64,000 nucleotides of DNA from Brevundimonas sp. (GTDB taxonomy: Bacteria; Pseudomonadota; Alphaproteobacteria; Caulobacterales; Caulobacteraceae): the NCBI RefSeq assembly GCF_027484365.1, contig NZ_JAIXTC010000007.1, positions 216,323-280,322 on the forward strand. The letters are read 5' to 3'. Made by a program: the position numbers and the translations under genes. Shown piece after piece: positions 45,451 to 53,949 of the stretch. The notes under the pieces are model-generated. The model was not told the origin of the DNA. It was given only the letters and a program-made list of their open reading frames with translations, and searched no databases. Every line of letters starts with the position of its first letter. The first letter of the stretch is position 1.

Positions 45451-45510
45451 GGACCCGGCCCCCTCATCCGTCTCGCTCCCCGCTCCACCTTGCCCCCCGC
45501 GGGGAGAAGG
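45366..45510. repeat. palindromic repeat element, copy B, inserted in helicase gene
   Basis: About 145 bp with complementary ends (CTTTCTCCCC...GGGGAGAAAG type) and internal GGATGAGGGG/CCCCCTCATCC blocks, the same family as the intergenic copy at 21746-21920. It sits between motif III of the helicase and its RecA2 domain. On the minus strand it begins directly after the TGA at 45511-45513 and has no other stop in the helicase frame. Confidence 0.8.
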
Positions 45511-46146
45511 TCACCCCGGCACCAGCCATTCCGCGATCAGATTCGGATCGTCGATCGTCGCCGACAGGGCCACCCGTCTCAGCCCCGGCGAAAAGCTCTG
45601 CAGCCGCGCCAGCCCGAGGTTCAGCAGGTCCCCCCGCTTGCCCGACCAGATGGCGTGGACCTCGTCCAGAACGATACATTTGAGGTCGGCGAAATACGCC
45701 CGCGCGCCGCCCCAGGCGCAGAACAGGGCCAGCTGCTCGGGCGTGGTCAGCAGGATGTCGGGCGGGTTGTCCCGCTGGCGCTGCTTCTTCGATTGCTTGG
45801 TGTCGCCGGTGCGGCTCTCGACATGGATGTTCAGCCCGATCTCGCGGATCGGGGTCATCAGGTTGCGCTCGACGTCGGTCGTCAGGGCCTTCAGCGGCGA
45901 GACATAGATCGTGTGGATGCCGCTGCCCGGCCCGTGCTCCGGCCTCGGCCCACGCTCGGCCAGATCGATCAGACTGGGCAGGAACCCCGCCAGCGTCTTG
46001 CCGCCGCCGGTCGGGGCGACCAGCAGGGCGTGGGCCCCGGCCTCGGCGGCCGCGATCATCTCCAGCTGATGGCGGCGCGGTGCCCATCCCCGCGAGGCGA
46101 ACCAGTCGGCGAACAGAGGCGGCAGACTGGCGGCGGGCGACGTCAC
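45511..46146 (-). CDS. Lhr-type DEXH helicase, N-terminal part (split gene)
   Basis: The first 211 residues of the ligase-associated DEXH helicase. Motif I VAPTGGGKTLAG (44-55), motif Ia SPLKALTTD (83-91), TTPEQLAL, motif II DEVH (161-164) and motif III SAT (195-197) are all present. It stops at LVPG followed by TGA, exactly where the palindromic repeat begins. The downstream half is in the same reading frame, so the gene is a single frame broken by one stop. Alone it should bind ATP but lack the RecA2 lobe for unwinding. Confidence 0.8.
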   Translation of the reverse strand: MTSPAASLPPLFADWFASRGWAPRRHQLEMIAAAEAGAHALLVAPTGGGKTLAGFLPSLIDLAERGPRPEHGPGSGIHTIYVSPLKALTTDVERNLMTPIREIGLNIHVESRTGDTKQSKKQRQRDNPPDILLTTPEQLALFCAWGGARAYFADLKCIVLDEVHAIWSGKRGDLLNLGLARLQSFSPGLRRVALSATIDDPNLIAEWLVPG

Positions 46147-46204
46147 GAGCGGGATATAGCATGTTCCCGTTCCGTTTCACCCCGTTAGACGCTATCTCTC
46201 TGCC

Positions 46205-49099
46205 GTGTCCGACGAATCCGTCCTTTCCAGTCCAGCGGGGGCCAACCGCAGCCTGACCGGAGCCGAACCGTGGCTGGTCCTGCCCCCTGCCCTGGCCGTG
46301 CCCCCGGGGGCGGGGGCGATCTGCGACGACGAGGGGGCGAGGAAGATCGGGCGCGGCGCGGCCGAGGGCGTGTTCACCGGCGGTCCCGTGCTGGTGGCCC
46401 ACGCCAGCCTGACCGCCCGACGGCTGGGCCTGTCCGCCCCGCCCCGGTCGCCGGACCTTCTGGATGTGCTGGAGCTCTGGGCCTTCATCCGGCCGGCGAC
46501 CTTTTGCGCCCCCTCGCCGAGCGGCCTGGCCCTGGCGCTCGGCATGGCCGAACCGAAGGGGGCGGAGGCCCAGGCGGCGGCCCTGCGCGCCGCCGCCGCC
46601 GTCCTGCTGAAGGAACTGGCCGACCCGGCCTACCCCCACCGTGAGGACGCCTTCACCCTGGCCGAGACCCTCGGCCGCGCCGGCTGGTCCTGGGCCTGGC
46701 GGGTGTCCGGGGCCTTGCAGGCCGGTCCGCTGCGGGCCCGCCAGCATCGAGGCTCGGGCCTCGACGCCTGGTCGCGGCTGGCGGAGTGGGAGGACGAGGC
46801 GCCGCGCGGGGAGGCAGGCTCGGCCCCGGTCGATTCCGAATCCGCGCGTATCCGGCTGGAGAAACTGCTGCAGGCCTCGGGCCTCGACGAGACCCGCCCG
46901 ACCCAGTCCGACTATGCCGCCGAGGCCGCCTACGCCTTCTCGCCCCGCAACGAGGAGGGCAAGCCCCGGATGCTGCTGGCCGAGGCGGGGACCGGCACCG
47001 GCAAGACGCTCGGCTATCTGGCCGCCGCCTCCCTGTGGGCCGAGCGCAACCAGGGCGCCGCCTGGGTCTCGACCTATACCCGCGCCCTCCAGCGCCAGAT
47101 CGATCGCGAGAGCGCCGCCCTGTGGCCCGATCCCGTGGAGCGGAAACGCAAGACCGTCGTCCGCAAGGGGCGCGAGAACTACCTCTGCCTGCTGAACCTT
47201 CAAGACATGGTCCAGGCGGCCCAGCTGGGCAACGGCGACCTGATCGGCCTGGCCCTGACCAGCCGCTGGGCGATGCATACGCGCGACGGCGACATGACCG
47301 GCGGCGACTTCCCCGGCTGGCTGCCCGGCCTGTTCGCGGTCGGCCCCAGCCATCAGGCCTCGGCCGGGAACCTCGTCGACCGGCGCGGCGAGTGCGTCCA
47401 TGCGGCCTGCCCCCACTACCGCACCTGTTTCGTCGAAAAGACCATCCGCGCCAGCCGCCGGGCCGACCTCGTCGTCGCCAACCACGCCCTGGTCATGACC
47501 CAGGCCGCCTTCGACGGTGCCCGCACCGCGCGCGGCCTGAAACAGGACAATGAGACCGCCGCCCTGAAACGCATCGTCTTCGACGAGGGCCACCATCTGT
47601 TCGACGCCGCCGACTCAGCCTTCTCCGCCTGCCTGTCAGGCCAGGAGGCGGCCGAGCTGCGCCGCTGGATCCGGGGACCGGAGGGCCGTGGCCGTCGCGG
47701 GCGGGGTCTGGAACAGAGGCTGGGCGATCTGTGCGCCGACAACGATGCGGCGGCCAGGGCCCTTCAGGACGCCATCCGCGCCGCCGCCGCCCTGCCGGGC
47801 GAGGGCATCTCGGGCCGCATCGCCCCGCCCTCGGGCGAGGTCAATCCGGTCGGGCCGATCGAACAATTCCTGATGGCCGCCCTGGAGCAGATCCGGGCGC
47901 GGACGTCGGAGGCCGCCTCCTCCGGATCGTCGGAGTTCGGCACCGAATGTTCGGTCCGTCCCGCGACCGAACCCCTGCTGGAGACCGCGCGGCGCGCGGC
48001 CCAGGCCATCGCCGCCGTAGAGGCCCCCCTGCTGGCCCTGGCCCGCCATCTGGAGGACATCCTCGACGACGAGGCGTCCGAACTGGACGGGTCCGCCCGC
48101 GCCCGGATCGAAGGCGCCCTGCGCGGTCTCGACCGGCGCGCCCGCATGACCCTGCCCGGGTGGCGGTCTATGCTGGCGGCTCTGGAGGAGGGCGGCGACG
48201 AACCCGACCCCGACTTCGTCGACTGGCTGTCGGTCGAGACCGCCTTCGGCCGCATCCATGACGTGGCCCTGCGCCGCCACTGGATCGATCCGACCGTGCC
48301 GCTCGAGGCCGCCGTGATCCTGCCGGCTCATGGCGTGCTGGTCACCTCCGCCACCCTGTCCGACCCCATCGCCGAGGCGGCGGGCGGCGACCAGTTCGGC
48401 ATGGCGCGGATGCGCACCGGGGCCGCGCGCCTGATCGAACCCGCCCGGACGCTGAAGGTCGAAAGCCCGTTCGACTATGCGTCGAACAGCCGGGTCATCG
48501 TCGTCGGCGACGTGGGCAAGGACGACCCGCGCCAGACGGCGGCGGCCATGCGCGAACTGTTCCTCGCGGCCGGGGGCGGGGGGCTGGGCCTGTTCACCGC
48601 CATCCGTCGGTTGAAATCGGTCTATGAACGGCTGGGTCCCGATCTCGCCAAGGCCCAGATCCCCCTCTACGCCCAGCATGTCGACCCGCTCGAGGTCGGC
48701 GCCCTGGTCGACATCTTCCGCGCCGAACAGGACTCCTGTCTGCTCGGCACCGATGCGGTACGCGACGGCGTCGACGTGCCCGGCCGGTCGCTGCGTCTTC
48801 TCGCCTTCGACCGCGTGCCCTGGCCCCGCCCCGACCTGCTGCACAAGGCCCGGCGCGAGAAGTTCGGGGGCATTTCAGACAAGGGGCGGGGCTATGACGA
48901 CGCCCTGGCCCGCGCCCGCATCGCCCAGGCCTTCGGACGCCTGATCCGCCGTGCCGATGACAAGGGCGTCTTCGTCATGCTCGACGCCGCCACCCCCACC
49001 CGCCTCTTCGCCGCCCTGCCGCCGGGGACCGAGGTCCAGCGCATGAGCCTTGTCGAGGCGATCGAGCTGACCCGGGAGTTCCTGAACCCCCTCCCATAG
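46205..49099 (+). CDS. ATP-dependent DNA helicase, DinG/XPD-like
   Basis: A 964-residue superfamily 2 helicase. An N-terminal region of about 250 residues lacks known motifs. The core has Walker A AEAGTGTGKTLGYLAA (about 260-275) and DEGHH (about 460) as the DEAH box. Cys residues around GECVHAACPHYRTCF (about 395-410) fit an iron-sulfur cluster. Late motifs GTDAVRDGVDVPGRSLRLLAFDRVPWPRPD and AFGRLIRR close the helicase. Divergent from the split Lhr helicase; DinG enzymes resolve R-loops and G-quadruplexes. GTG start. Confidence 0.88.
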   Translation: MSDESVLSSPAGANRSLTGAEPWLVLPPALAVPPGAGAICDDEGARKIGRGAAEGVFTGGPVLVAHASLTARRLGLSAPPRSPDLLDVLELWAFIRPATFCAPSPSGLALALGMAEPKGAEAQAAALRAAAAVLLKELADPAYPHREDAFTLAETLGRAGWSWAWRVSGALQAGPLRARQHRGSGLDAWSRLAEWEDEAPRGEAGSAPVDSESARIRLEKLLQASGLDETRPTQSDYAAEAAYAFSPRNEEGKPRMLLAEAGTGTGKTLGYLAAASLWAERNQGAAWVSTYTRALQRQIDRESAALWPDPVERKRKTVVRKGRENYLCLLNLQDMVQAAQLGNGDLIGLALTSRWAMHTRDGDMTGGDFPGWLPGLFAVGPSHQASAGNLVDRRGECVHAACPHYRTCFVEKTIRASRRADLVVANHALVMTQAAFDGARTARGLKQDNETAALKRIVFDEGHHLFDAADSAFSACLSGQEAAELRRWIRGPEGRGRRGRGLEQRLGDLCADNDAAARALQDAIRAAAALPGEGISGRIAPPSGEVNPVGPIEQFLMAALEQIRARTSEAASSGSSEFGTECSVRPATEPLLETARRAAQAIAAVEAPLLALARHLEDILDDEASELDGSARARIEGALRGLDRRARMTLPGWRSMLAALEEGGDEPDPDFVDWLSVETAFGRIHDVALRRHWIDPTVPLEAAVILPAHGVLVTSATLSDPIAEAAGGDQFGMARMRTGAARLIEPARTLKVESPFDYASNSRVIVVGDVGKDDPRQTAAAMRELFLAAGGGGLGLFTAIRRLKSVYERLGPDLAKAQIPLYAQHVDPLEVGALVDIFRAEQDSCLLGTDAVRDGVDVPGRSLRLLAFDRVPWPRPDLLHKARREKFGGISDKGRGYDDALARARIAQAFGRLIRRADDKGVFVMLDAATPTRLFAALPPGTEVQRMSLVEAIELTREFLNPLP

Positions 49100-49461
49100 A
49101 GAGTGTGAGCCGGGGCCCATCTGTCGTCACTCCAGGCCTGAAGCCGCGCAGACACTGTGTCCGCGCGACGGTCTCCCGCGAGGCCCGCTTTCCGCCAGGC
49201 GCCTGTGACGCCATTCGATCCGTTGCGGACGCTACCGTTCGGCCGACAGACCGTTCCTGCTCATTGGCTGTTATCGCTCCGGGGGCGGCCGCTTCCTGAG
49301 ATGACGAACGAAAACTCTGTGGGCGTAAGCCCGGGCCCGGGTGGTAGACAGTCGAAAAGGGTTAATATAACCGTGGTCAGGCGGGTCTCCGACTTCCCCC
49401 GGCATTCGCCTGCCAGGAGAAAAGTGAAGTCTCGCAGGGGCTTGAGAGGGTAGCTGACCGA
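49100..49461. other. 362-bp intergenic region, no supported gene
   Basis: No convincing protein, RNA or strong hairpin. AT-rich patches AAAAGGGTTAATATAACC (about 49356-49373) mark a possible promoter for the secreted protein at 49462. A 50-codon Arg-rich frame at 49302 is noted but not believed. Confidence 0.5.
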
Positions 49462-50061
49462 ATGGATCCGATCACTTCAATCGTAGCCGCCATGCTGATC
49501 TCCGGTGCCGCGGCCCCGGCGGACGGCCATGGCTGTCCCGAAGCGCCCCATTACGGCGATGCGCCCTGCTCGTGCACGCGCGTCGTCGACTTCTACGGCC
49601 CCTGGACCGGCGGCGGCGCCGGCTGGCCGGGACCGGGGGGCTGGGGCCCGCCGATCAACAATCCGGGACCCGCGATTCGCGTCTCGTCGCCGGGCGTTCG
49701 CGTGATCGGCCGTCCGATCAACGTCGCCGGCCCGACCGTCTACATCGCCGGACCTCCAGTCTATGTCGACGCGCCGCCGATCCGCATCGCCCCGGCCCAG
49801 ATCTACGTCCAGCGCCCGGACGTGATCGTCCGTCCGTCGGAGATCCAGGTCGAGCCGCCGCAGGTCTATTTCTCGGACTGCGCCGACGGCACGGTCTGCA
49901 CGCCTGTCGACGGCGGCAGCGGCGTGGGCATGCCGGCCGCCGAGGCCGCTCCGCCGCCGGCGGGCGACTCCGCCGTGCTGTCGTCAAGGGTGTCTCCGCC
50001 CGCTTCGCCGCCCGCTCCGCCGCGCCTTCCGGTCTATCCGCCCAAACAGGATCGCAACTGA
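49462..50061 (+). CDS. secreted repetitive Pro/Val-rich protein, hypothetical
   Basis: A 199-residue protein starting MDPITSIVAAML with a short signal-like N-terminus. CPEAPHYGDAPCSCTR contains three Cys. A central region of about 90 residues repeats a beta-strand-like unit of roughly 10 residues (VRVIGRPINV, TVYIAGPPVYV, IRIAPAQIYV, VIVRPSEIQV). The tail is Pro/Ala-rich. It looks like a beta-solenoid or surface protein. No known family. It precedes an L,D-transpeptidase 3 nt away, so a role in the envelope is plausible. Confidence 0.65.
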   Translation: MDPITSIVAAMLISGAAAPADGHGCPEAPHYGDAPCSCTRVVDFYGPWTGGGAGWPGPGGWGPPINNPGPAIRVSSPGVRVIGRPINVAGPTVYIAGPPVYVDAPPIRIAPAQIYVQRPDVIVRPSEIQVEPPQVYFSDCADGTVCTPVDGGSGVGMPAAEAAPPPAGDSAVLSSRVSPPASPPAPPRLPVYPPKQDRN

Positions 50062-50063
50062 CT

Positions 50064-50741
50064 GTGACGGCCGAGGCCCGCACAGGGACGAGCAGGCTCC
50101 GGCGAGTGGCCGGCGTCGCTGGACTGGCGCTTGGGCTCCTCGTCGCCGTTTCCTCCACGGCGGCCGCGGGACAGCCGCCGGCGCCGGGCCAGGCGGACGC
50201 CGTCGAACCGGAGGCCTCGCCCGTCGTTCAACGGTTGAAGTCATGGGTTCTTGAGACCGGCGACCATCAGGGCCTGCCCTTTGTCCTCATCGACAAGGTC
50301 AACGCCCGGGTCTTCGCCTTCAGCCGCGACGGGCGGCTGCTGGGGGCCACACCGGTCCTTCTGGGTCTGGCGCGAGGCGACATCGCGCCGCCCGATATCG
50401 GCGATCGCCCCCTGTCCGCCATTGCGCCGGAAGAACGCATCACGCCGTCGGGGCGGTTCGTCGCCTCGACCGGCGAGAACCTGAGCGGGAAAAGCATACT
50501 CTGGATCGACTATGCCGGCGCGCTCTCGCTGCATCCCGTCGTCACGGCCCGGCCGGCCGATCGTCGTCTGCAGCGCCTGGCCACGCCGACCTCCGAGGAC
50601 AACCGGATCTCCTACGGGTGCGTGAACGTCCCGCCGGCCTTCTACGAGGACGTCATCGCACCGGCCTTCAGAGACACAGCGGGGATCGTCTACATCCTGC
50701 CCGAGTCCCTCTCGATGGCGGAGGTCTTCCCCGGGGTCTGA
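50064..50741 (+). CDS. L,D-transpeptidase catalytic-domain protein
   Basis: A 225-residue exported enzyme. The signal peptide ends near STAAAG (residue 35). The YkuD-like domain has the catalytic signature ISYGCVNVPPAFYE near residue 185, where most members have SHGC; the Tyr in place of His is unusual. It may link or modify peptidoglycan (or an outer-membrane protein). Start is GTG at 50064 with a weak ribosome site; no better ATG lies before the signal peptide. Adjacent to the repetitive protein, likely one operon. Confidence 0.75.
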   Translation: MTAEARTGTSRLRRVAGVAGLALGLLVAVSSTAAAGQPPAPGQADAVEPEASPVVQRLKSWVLETGDHQGLPFVLIDKVNARVFAFSRDGRLLGATPVLLGLARGDIAPPDIGDRPLSAIAPEERITPSGRFVASTGENLSGKSILWIDYAGALSLHPVVTARPADRRLQRLATPTSEDNRISYGCVNVPPAFYEDVIAPAFRDTAGIVYILPESLSMAEVFPGV

Positions 50742-51171
50742 CGGGTTTTGCGGACGATGGCGCGACCGGGAAGCCCGGCCGCCGTTCGTTCTCCCGGCGG
50801 ACGCTCGACCTCCCCGGCAAAGTCAGGCCCGTCCCGCGCGGTGCATCCATGACGACGTCAGGTGTCAAACGGGATTTCGACGCGAGCGGCTGCAAGGTCG
50901 CGCCAGGACAAAGGCTAGACCCGCGTCCCACCCGAAAGAGACCTTCGGCTGATCCGGTAACGGGCGGGGCGGCAAATGTCTGGTTTCGGGCCGAGGTCCA
51001 ACCGCCGATCCCGACCCGATGCGGTCATCGGCTCATGATGGCGTGCTAACGGCTGGCGCAAAAAATCGGGCACGAGCCGAAAGGTAGCCTTGTTGACCCT
51101 CGTTCTTTGATGTGGGATCGGAACCCTCTGGAAGGGGCACAATACCGTGTTCCAGTGACGTTGGAGGATAC
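50742..51171. other. 430-bp intergenic region before IPTL-CTERM gene 4
   Basis: Nothing recognisable as coding or RNA. Hairpin-prone GC stretches occur early, and an AT-rich patch (CGCAAAAAATCGG near 51058) may mark the promoter. Confidence 0.45.
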
Positions 51172-51735
51172 GTGTTCAAGAAAGTCCTTGCTCTTTTCGG
51201 CGCACTGTTCGTTCTCGCCGCGCCAGCCGCTGCGCTGGCCCAGACTGCCACCTACAACATCAGCGGGACATTCACCGCGCCAGCAACGGGTTCATTCTCC
51301 GGCTCCTATGTCGTGAATACGGGGTCTAACACGATGGTCAGCGCCAACATCCAAGTGACGGCAGGCAAGGCGAATGACGGCGTAACTGATCTGCCTGCCA
51401 ACACGTACATTTACGCAAACGGAGAGTCAGCAAACGCATTCTCTTATGCCGCAGCAGTGCCTGCTACAGCAAACGTAACGCGTGGGGGCTTCTTGATCGT
51501 GTCCGGTACAAAGGCTTCGCCGACAGCGGTGACCACGTTCGGTGATGGAGTTTGTTTGAACACCAACTGTGTGTCGCTTGCTCCCGGAACGACGACCACG
51601 CGCGGCGGCTCCGGCACGGTGGTATTGGCGCCTGCGCCAGTCCCTACTCTGTCGGAATGGGCCATGATCCTGTTCGGGCTGCTTCTGGCGGGCGGGGCGG
51701 CGCTCTACATCCAGCGGCGGCAGTTGACCGCCTGA
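51172..51735 (+). CDS. IPTL-CTERM sorting-domain protein 4
   Basis: A 187-residue exported protein from a GTG start with an excellent TTGGAGG ribosome site. Signal peptide to AALAQ (about residue 24). A Thr/Ala/Asn-rich beta domain follows, and then the sorting tail VPTLSEWAMILFGLLLAGG with helix and QRRQL end. Two Cys (CLNTNC) may form a disulfide. Its codon use is more AT-rich than neighbours (ACGTACATTTACGCAAACGG), suggesting horizontal history. No exosortase nearby. Confidence 0.85.
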   Translation: MFKKVLALFGALFVLAAPAAALAQTATYNISGTFTAPATGSFSGSYVVNTGSNTMVSANIQVTAGKANDGVTDLPANTYIYANGESANAFSYAAAVPATANVTRGGFLIVSGTKASPTAVTTFGDGVCLNTNCVSLAPGTTTTRGGSGTVVLAPAPVPTLSEWAMILFGLLLAGGAALYIQRRQLTA

Positions 51736-51757
51736 GCGACGTCTCACCGCGTTTTGG

Positions 51758-51787
51758 AACGGCCCCACTGGCGACGGCGGGGCCGTT
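51758..51787 (+). terminator. hairpin after IPTL-CTERM gene 4
   Basis: AACGGCCCC (51758-51766) pairs with GGGGCCGTT (51779-51787) across a 12-nt loop, followed by TTGCGTGT. Starts 23 nt after the stop. Confidence 0.6.
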
Positions 51788-52041
51788 TGCGTGTCTGCTA
51801 TCCACCCGTAGGCGACAGCCTGAAGGTCTGTTCCCGGGACCCCCTCGCCTCTGAGCTCGACCGTCGGTCCCGGGGCGTGCCACGCCTCGGCAGGGTCAGG
51901 TCCGGGGCCGGGTCGGCCAGGGGTGCGCCGCCTGCAGAACGGCCACCAGGCCATGTCACAGCTCGCTCCTGAGCCGCCCCCGCGCTTGCGGCCGGGCCAG
52001 AGCGGCCCCATATCCACCCGCCTCTGCGCCCAGGCTCCAGC

Positions 52042-52135
52042 GAACGCTTCGGACGCTTCGGACGCTTCGGACGCTTCGGACGGTGTTTTGGGGTCCGGTG
52101 TTGCGGACGCTTCGAACGCATCGGACGCTTCGGAC
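52042..52135 (+). repeat. 9-bp tandem repeat arrays (GGACGCTTC type), two blocks
   Basis: Four and a half units at 52042-52083 and about three and a half at 52105-52135, around the spacer GTGTTTTGGGGTCCGG. The spacer has its complement (CCGGACTCCAAAACAC) beside the array at 63148-63180. Same family as 2339-2371. Not a CRISPR: units are direct, abutting and lack spacers. Confidence 0.85.
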
Positions 52136-52169
52136 TGTATTTTTCGACCTCTTCAGCTCAAAGGACCGT

Positions 52170-53219
52170 ATGACCGACGCCCCGCCGCCCCGCCACAAGC
52201 GCTCCGGCCTGTTCGCGCCGATCGGCCTGTTCCTGATCGCCCTGATCGCCTGGTCGATCTGGTGGTTCGTGCTCGCCGGTCAGGTCCGCAGCCAGCTGGA
52301 CCAGCGGGTCGAGGCCATGCGCGCCGGCGGCTGGGATGTGACCTATACCGGCCTCGGGACCTCGGGCTGGCCGTTCCGGGTGCGGCTGGGGGCGGAGAAC
52401 GTCTCGATCACAGCGCCCTCGGGTCTGGCGGTCGCCGCGCCTGAACTGGCGGCCGAGGCCAATGCCTGGAACCCGGACAAATGGGTGCTGATCGTCGGTG
52501 ACGGCCTGGTCATTGACCGGCCCGGCAAGGGCAAGGTCGCCGTGCGAGGCCGGTTCATCCGCGCCAGCGTCCACGGCCTGACCCAGCGCTGGCCCAATGT
52601 CGCGGTCGAGATGGCCGATCCCGAATTCACCTCGCACGAGGGCGCGGAGGTCTTCCCGATCTCGCGCGCCGGCAAGGTCGAGCTCTATCTGCGTCCGCAT
52701 CTGGCGCCCGCCGGGACGCCCGGCGCCGACACCAGTGTCGACCTCCTGTTCCGCCTGATCAACGCCGAGGGGCGGCCCGGCGGCCCGGTGGAGGGCATGG
52801 CGCGCAACGGCAAGCTGACCGCCCAGATCGAGACCGTCATCGAGGACGCCGACCAGCTTCAGGGCGCGGACGCCGCCGGGGTCTTCGCCGCCTGGACGCG
52901 GGCGGGCGGCCGCTTCACCGCCGTGCGCGGCGAACTGTCGGCGGGTGACAGCCGCGCCACCCTGTCCAGCGACGCCCTGTCCGCCTCCGCCGACGGTCGG
53001 CTCCAGGGCGTCATTTCCCTGCAGGCCGTGAAGCCCATGGCCGCCATCGCCGGCCTGGCCGGATCGGACGGCGGCTCGGTCAATCGCGTGGGGGCTGCCG
53101 GAGCCGCCGCCGCGACCGCCGTCCGGGGCGACGACGACATGACGCTGGAACTGACCTTCCGGGACGGCCGCACCTTCCTCGGACCGTTCGCCATCGTCCC
53201 GGCGCCCAAGCTGTTCTGA
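52170..53219 (+). CDS. DUF2125 family protein
   Basis: A 349-residue envelope protein. After a short cytosolic lead, one membrane helix (GLFAPIGLFLIALIAWSIWWF, about residues 13-33) anchors a long beta-rich periplasmic part, with GWDVTYTGLGTSGWPFRVRL near residue 55 as the family signature. DUF2125 is widespread in alphaproteobacteria with no known role; the repeated amphipathic beta strands suggest a lipid- or membrane-interacting protein. Followed after 8 nt by a gene next to hisC. Confidence 0.85.
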   Translation: MTDAPPPRHKRSGLFAPIGLFLIALIAWSIWWFVLAGQVRSQLDQRVEAMRAGGWDVTYTGLGTSGWPFRVRLGAENVSITAPSGLAVAAPELAAEANAWNPDKWVLIVGDGLVIDRPGKGKVAVRGRFIRASVHGLTQRWPNVAVEMADPEFTSHEGAEVFPISRAGKVELYLRPHLAPAGTPGADTSVDLLFRLINAEGRPGGPVEGMARNGKLTAQIETVIEDADQLQGADAAGVFAAWTRAGGRFTAVRGELSAGDSRATLSSDALSASADGRLQGVISLQAVKPMAAIAGLAGSDGGSVNRVGAAGAAAATAVRGDDDMTLELTFRDGRTFLGPFAIVPAPKLF

Positions 53220-53227
53220 GCGGGTCG

Positions 53228-53935
53228 ATGGCGAGGAAGCACGGCGCACTGCTGGAGGAACCGAAGGTCGACACCGACCGGCTGGTGCTGGACCAGGCCC
53301 TGATCGAGGCCCTGACCGACCGGCTGGCGGCGGGTCCGGAGACCTCGCCCGACGCCTCGACCCTGGCCCTGCGCGCCCTGCTGGCCGAGACCTATGACGC
53401 GCATCAGTCCGCCATGCTGCGGGCCCTGTGGGGTCGGATCGAGGCCCGCACCGGAGCCCCGCTGGTCGTCGCCGGCCCCGCCGCCGGGCTTCTCGCCGCC
53501 GACCGGTTCGGGTTGTCGACCCAGGTCGCCGCCGATCCCGACGCGGCCCTGGCCCAGGTCGCCTCCGGGGCCCGCGCCCTGATCGACCTCGCGACCGGTC
53601 GTCCCTGGTGGGGCAAGCTGCTGGCCCGGCCCGGGCTCCAGGTCATCGCCGCCCTGCCTGACGACCGCCACGGTGTCCCTTCGACGCTCATGATCGCCGC
53701 CACGCCCACCGGCCCGACCGGCGAGGATCGCACCTTCTGGGTGACGGATTCCGGCCTCCCGGACGGCCGGATCGTCGAGGCCCTGTCAGCCTGCGGCTTC
53801 GTCGCCCGGCCGCTCGCCTCGGCAGGCGGCTTGAAGCTGTTCACATTGGCGGGCTATGTGCAGGCCGAAGACGGGCGGCTATCGGCGGCCCCCGGCGCTC
53901 TGAAGGGCGTGATCGGCGCCGCTCCCCTGTTCTGA
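53228..53935 (+). CDS. hypothetical protein upstream of hisC
   Basis: Not confidently recognised. A 235-residue Ala/Leu-rich protein; an N-terminal all-helical stretch (about 15-75) has the look of an AroQ chorismate-mutase-like helix bundle, but the needed active-site residues cannot be assigned. The C-half (WVTDSGLPDGRIVEALSACGF) is a separate alpha/beta domain. Position 14 nt before hisC, in the same direction, suggests a link to aromatic or histidine synthesis. Confidence 0.6.
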   Translation: MARKHGALLEEPKVDTDRLVLDQALIEALTDRLAAGPETSPDASTLALRALLAETYDAHQSAMLRALWGRIEARTGAPLVVAGPAAGLLAADRFGLSTQVAADPDAALAQVASGARALIDLATGRPWWGKLLARPGLQVIAALPDDRHGVPSTLMIAATPTGPTGEDRTFWVTDSGLPDGRIVEALSACGFVARPLASAGGLKLFTLAGYVQAEDGRLSAAPGALKGVIGAAPLF

Positions 53936-53949
53936 CCGCAAGGCTCTCC

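Larger units (their letters stand above)
51736..52169. other. 434-bp intergenic region with terminator and nonamer arrays
   Basis: Holds a 9-bp hairpin terminator at 51758-51787 and the 9-mer repeat arrays at 52042-52135. No gene supported between IPTL-CTERM 4 and DUF2125. Reading frames across it are repeats of Asp/Ala/Ser from the nonamers. Confidence 0.55.

Noticed and set aside
45511..45513. Frameshift as the cause of the helicase split
   Set aside because: Both halves are in the same reading frame, so only a TGA and an insert, not a frameshift, separates them.
45464..47596. 710-codon minus-strand frame
   Set aside because: Antisense to the DinG-like helicase; no domain or plausible start.
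49302..49454. 50-codon Arg-rich frame (MTNENSVGVSPG...)
   Set aside because: No ribosome site of note, no hydrophobic or known motif, and no sign of conservation could be checked.
52042..52135. CRISPR array
   Set aside because: The nonamers are direct, contiguous and too short, with no spacers and no cas genes in the window.
52444..53219. A second gene inside DUF2125
   Set aside because: Other-frame reading of the same DNA; the DUF2125 protein is continuous.
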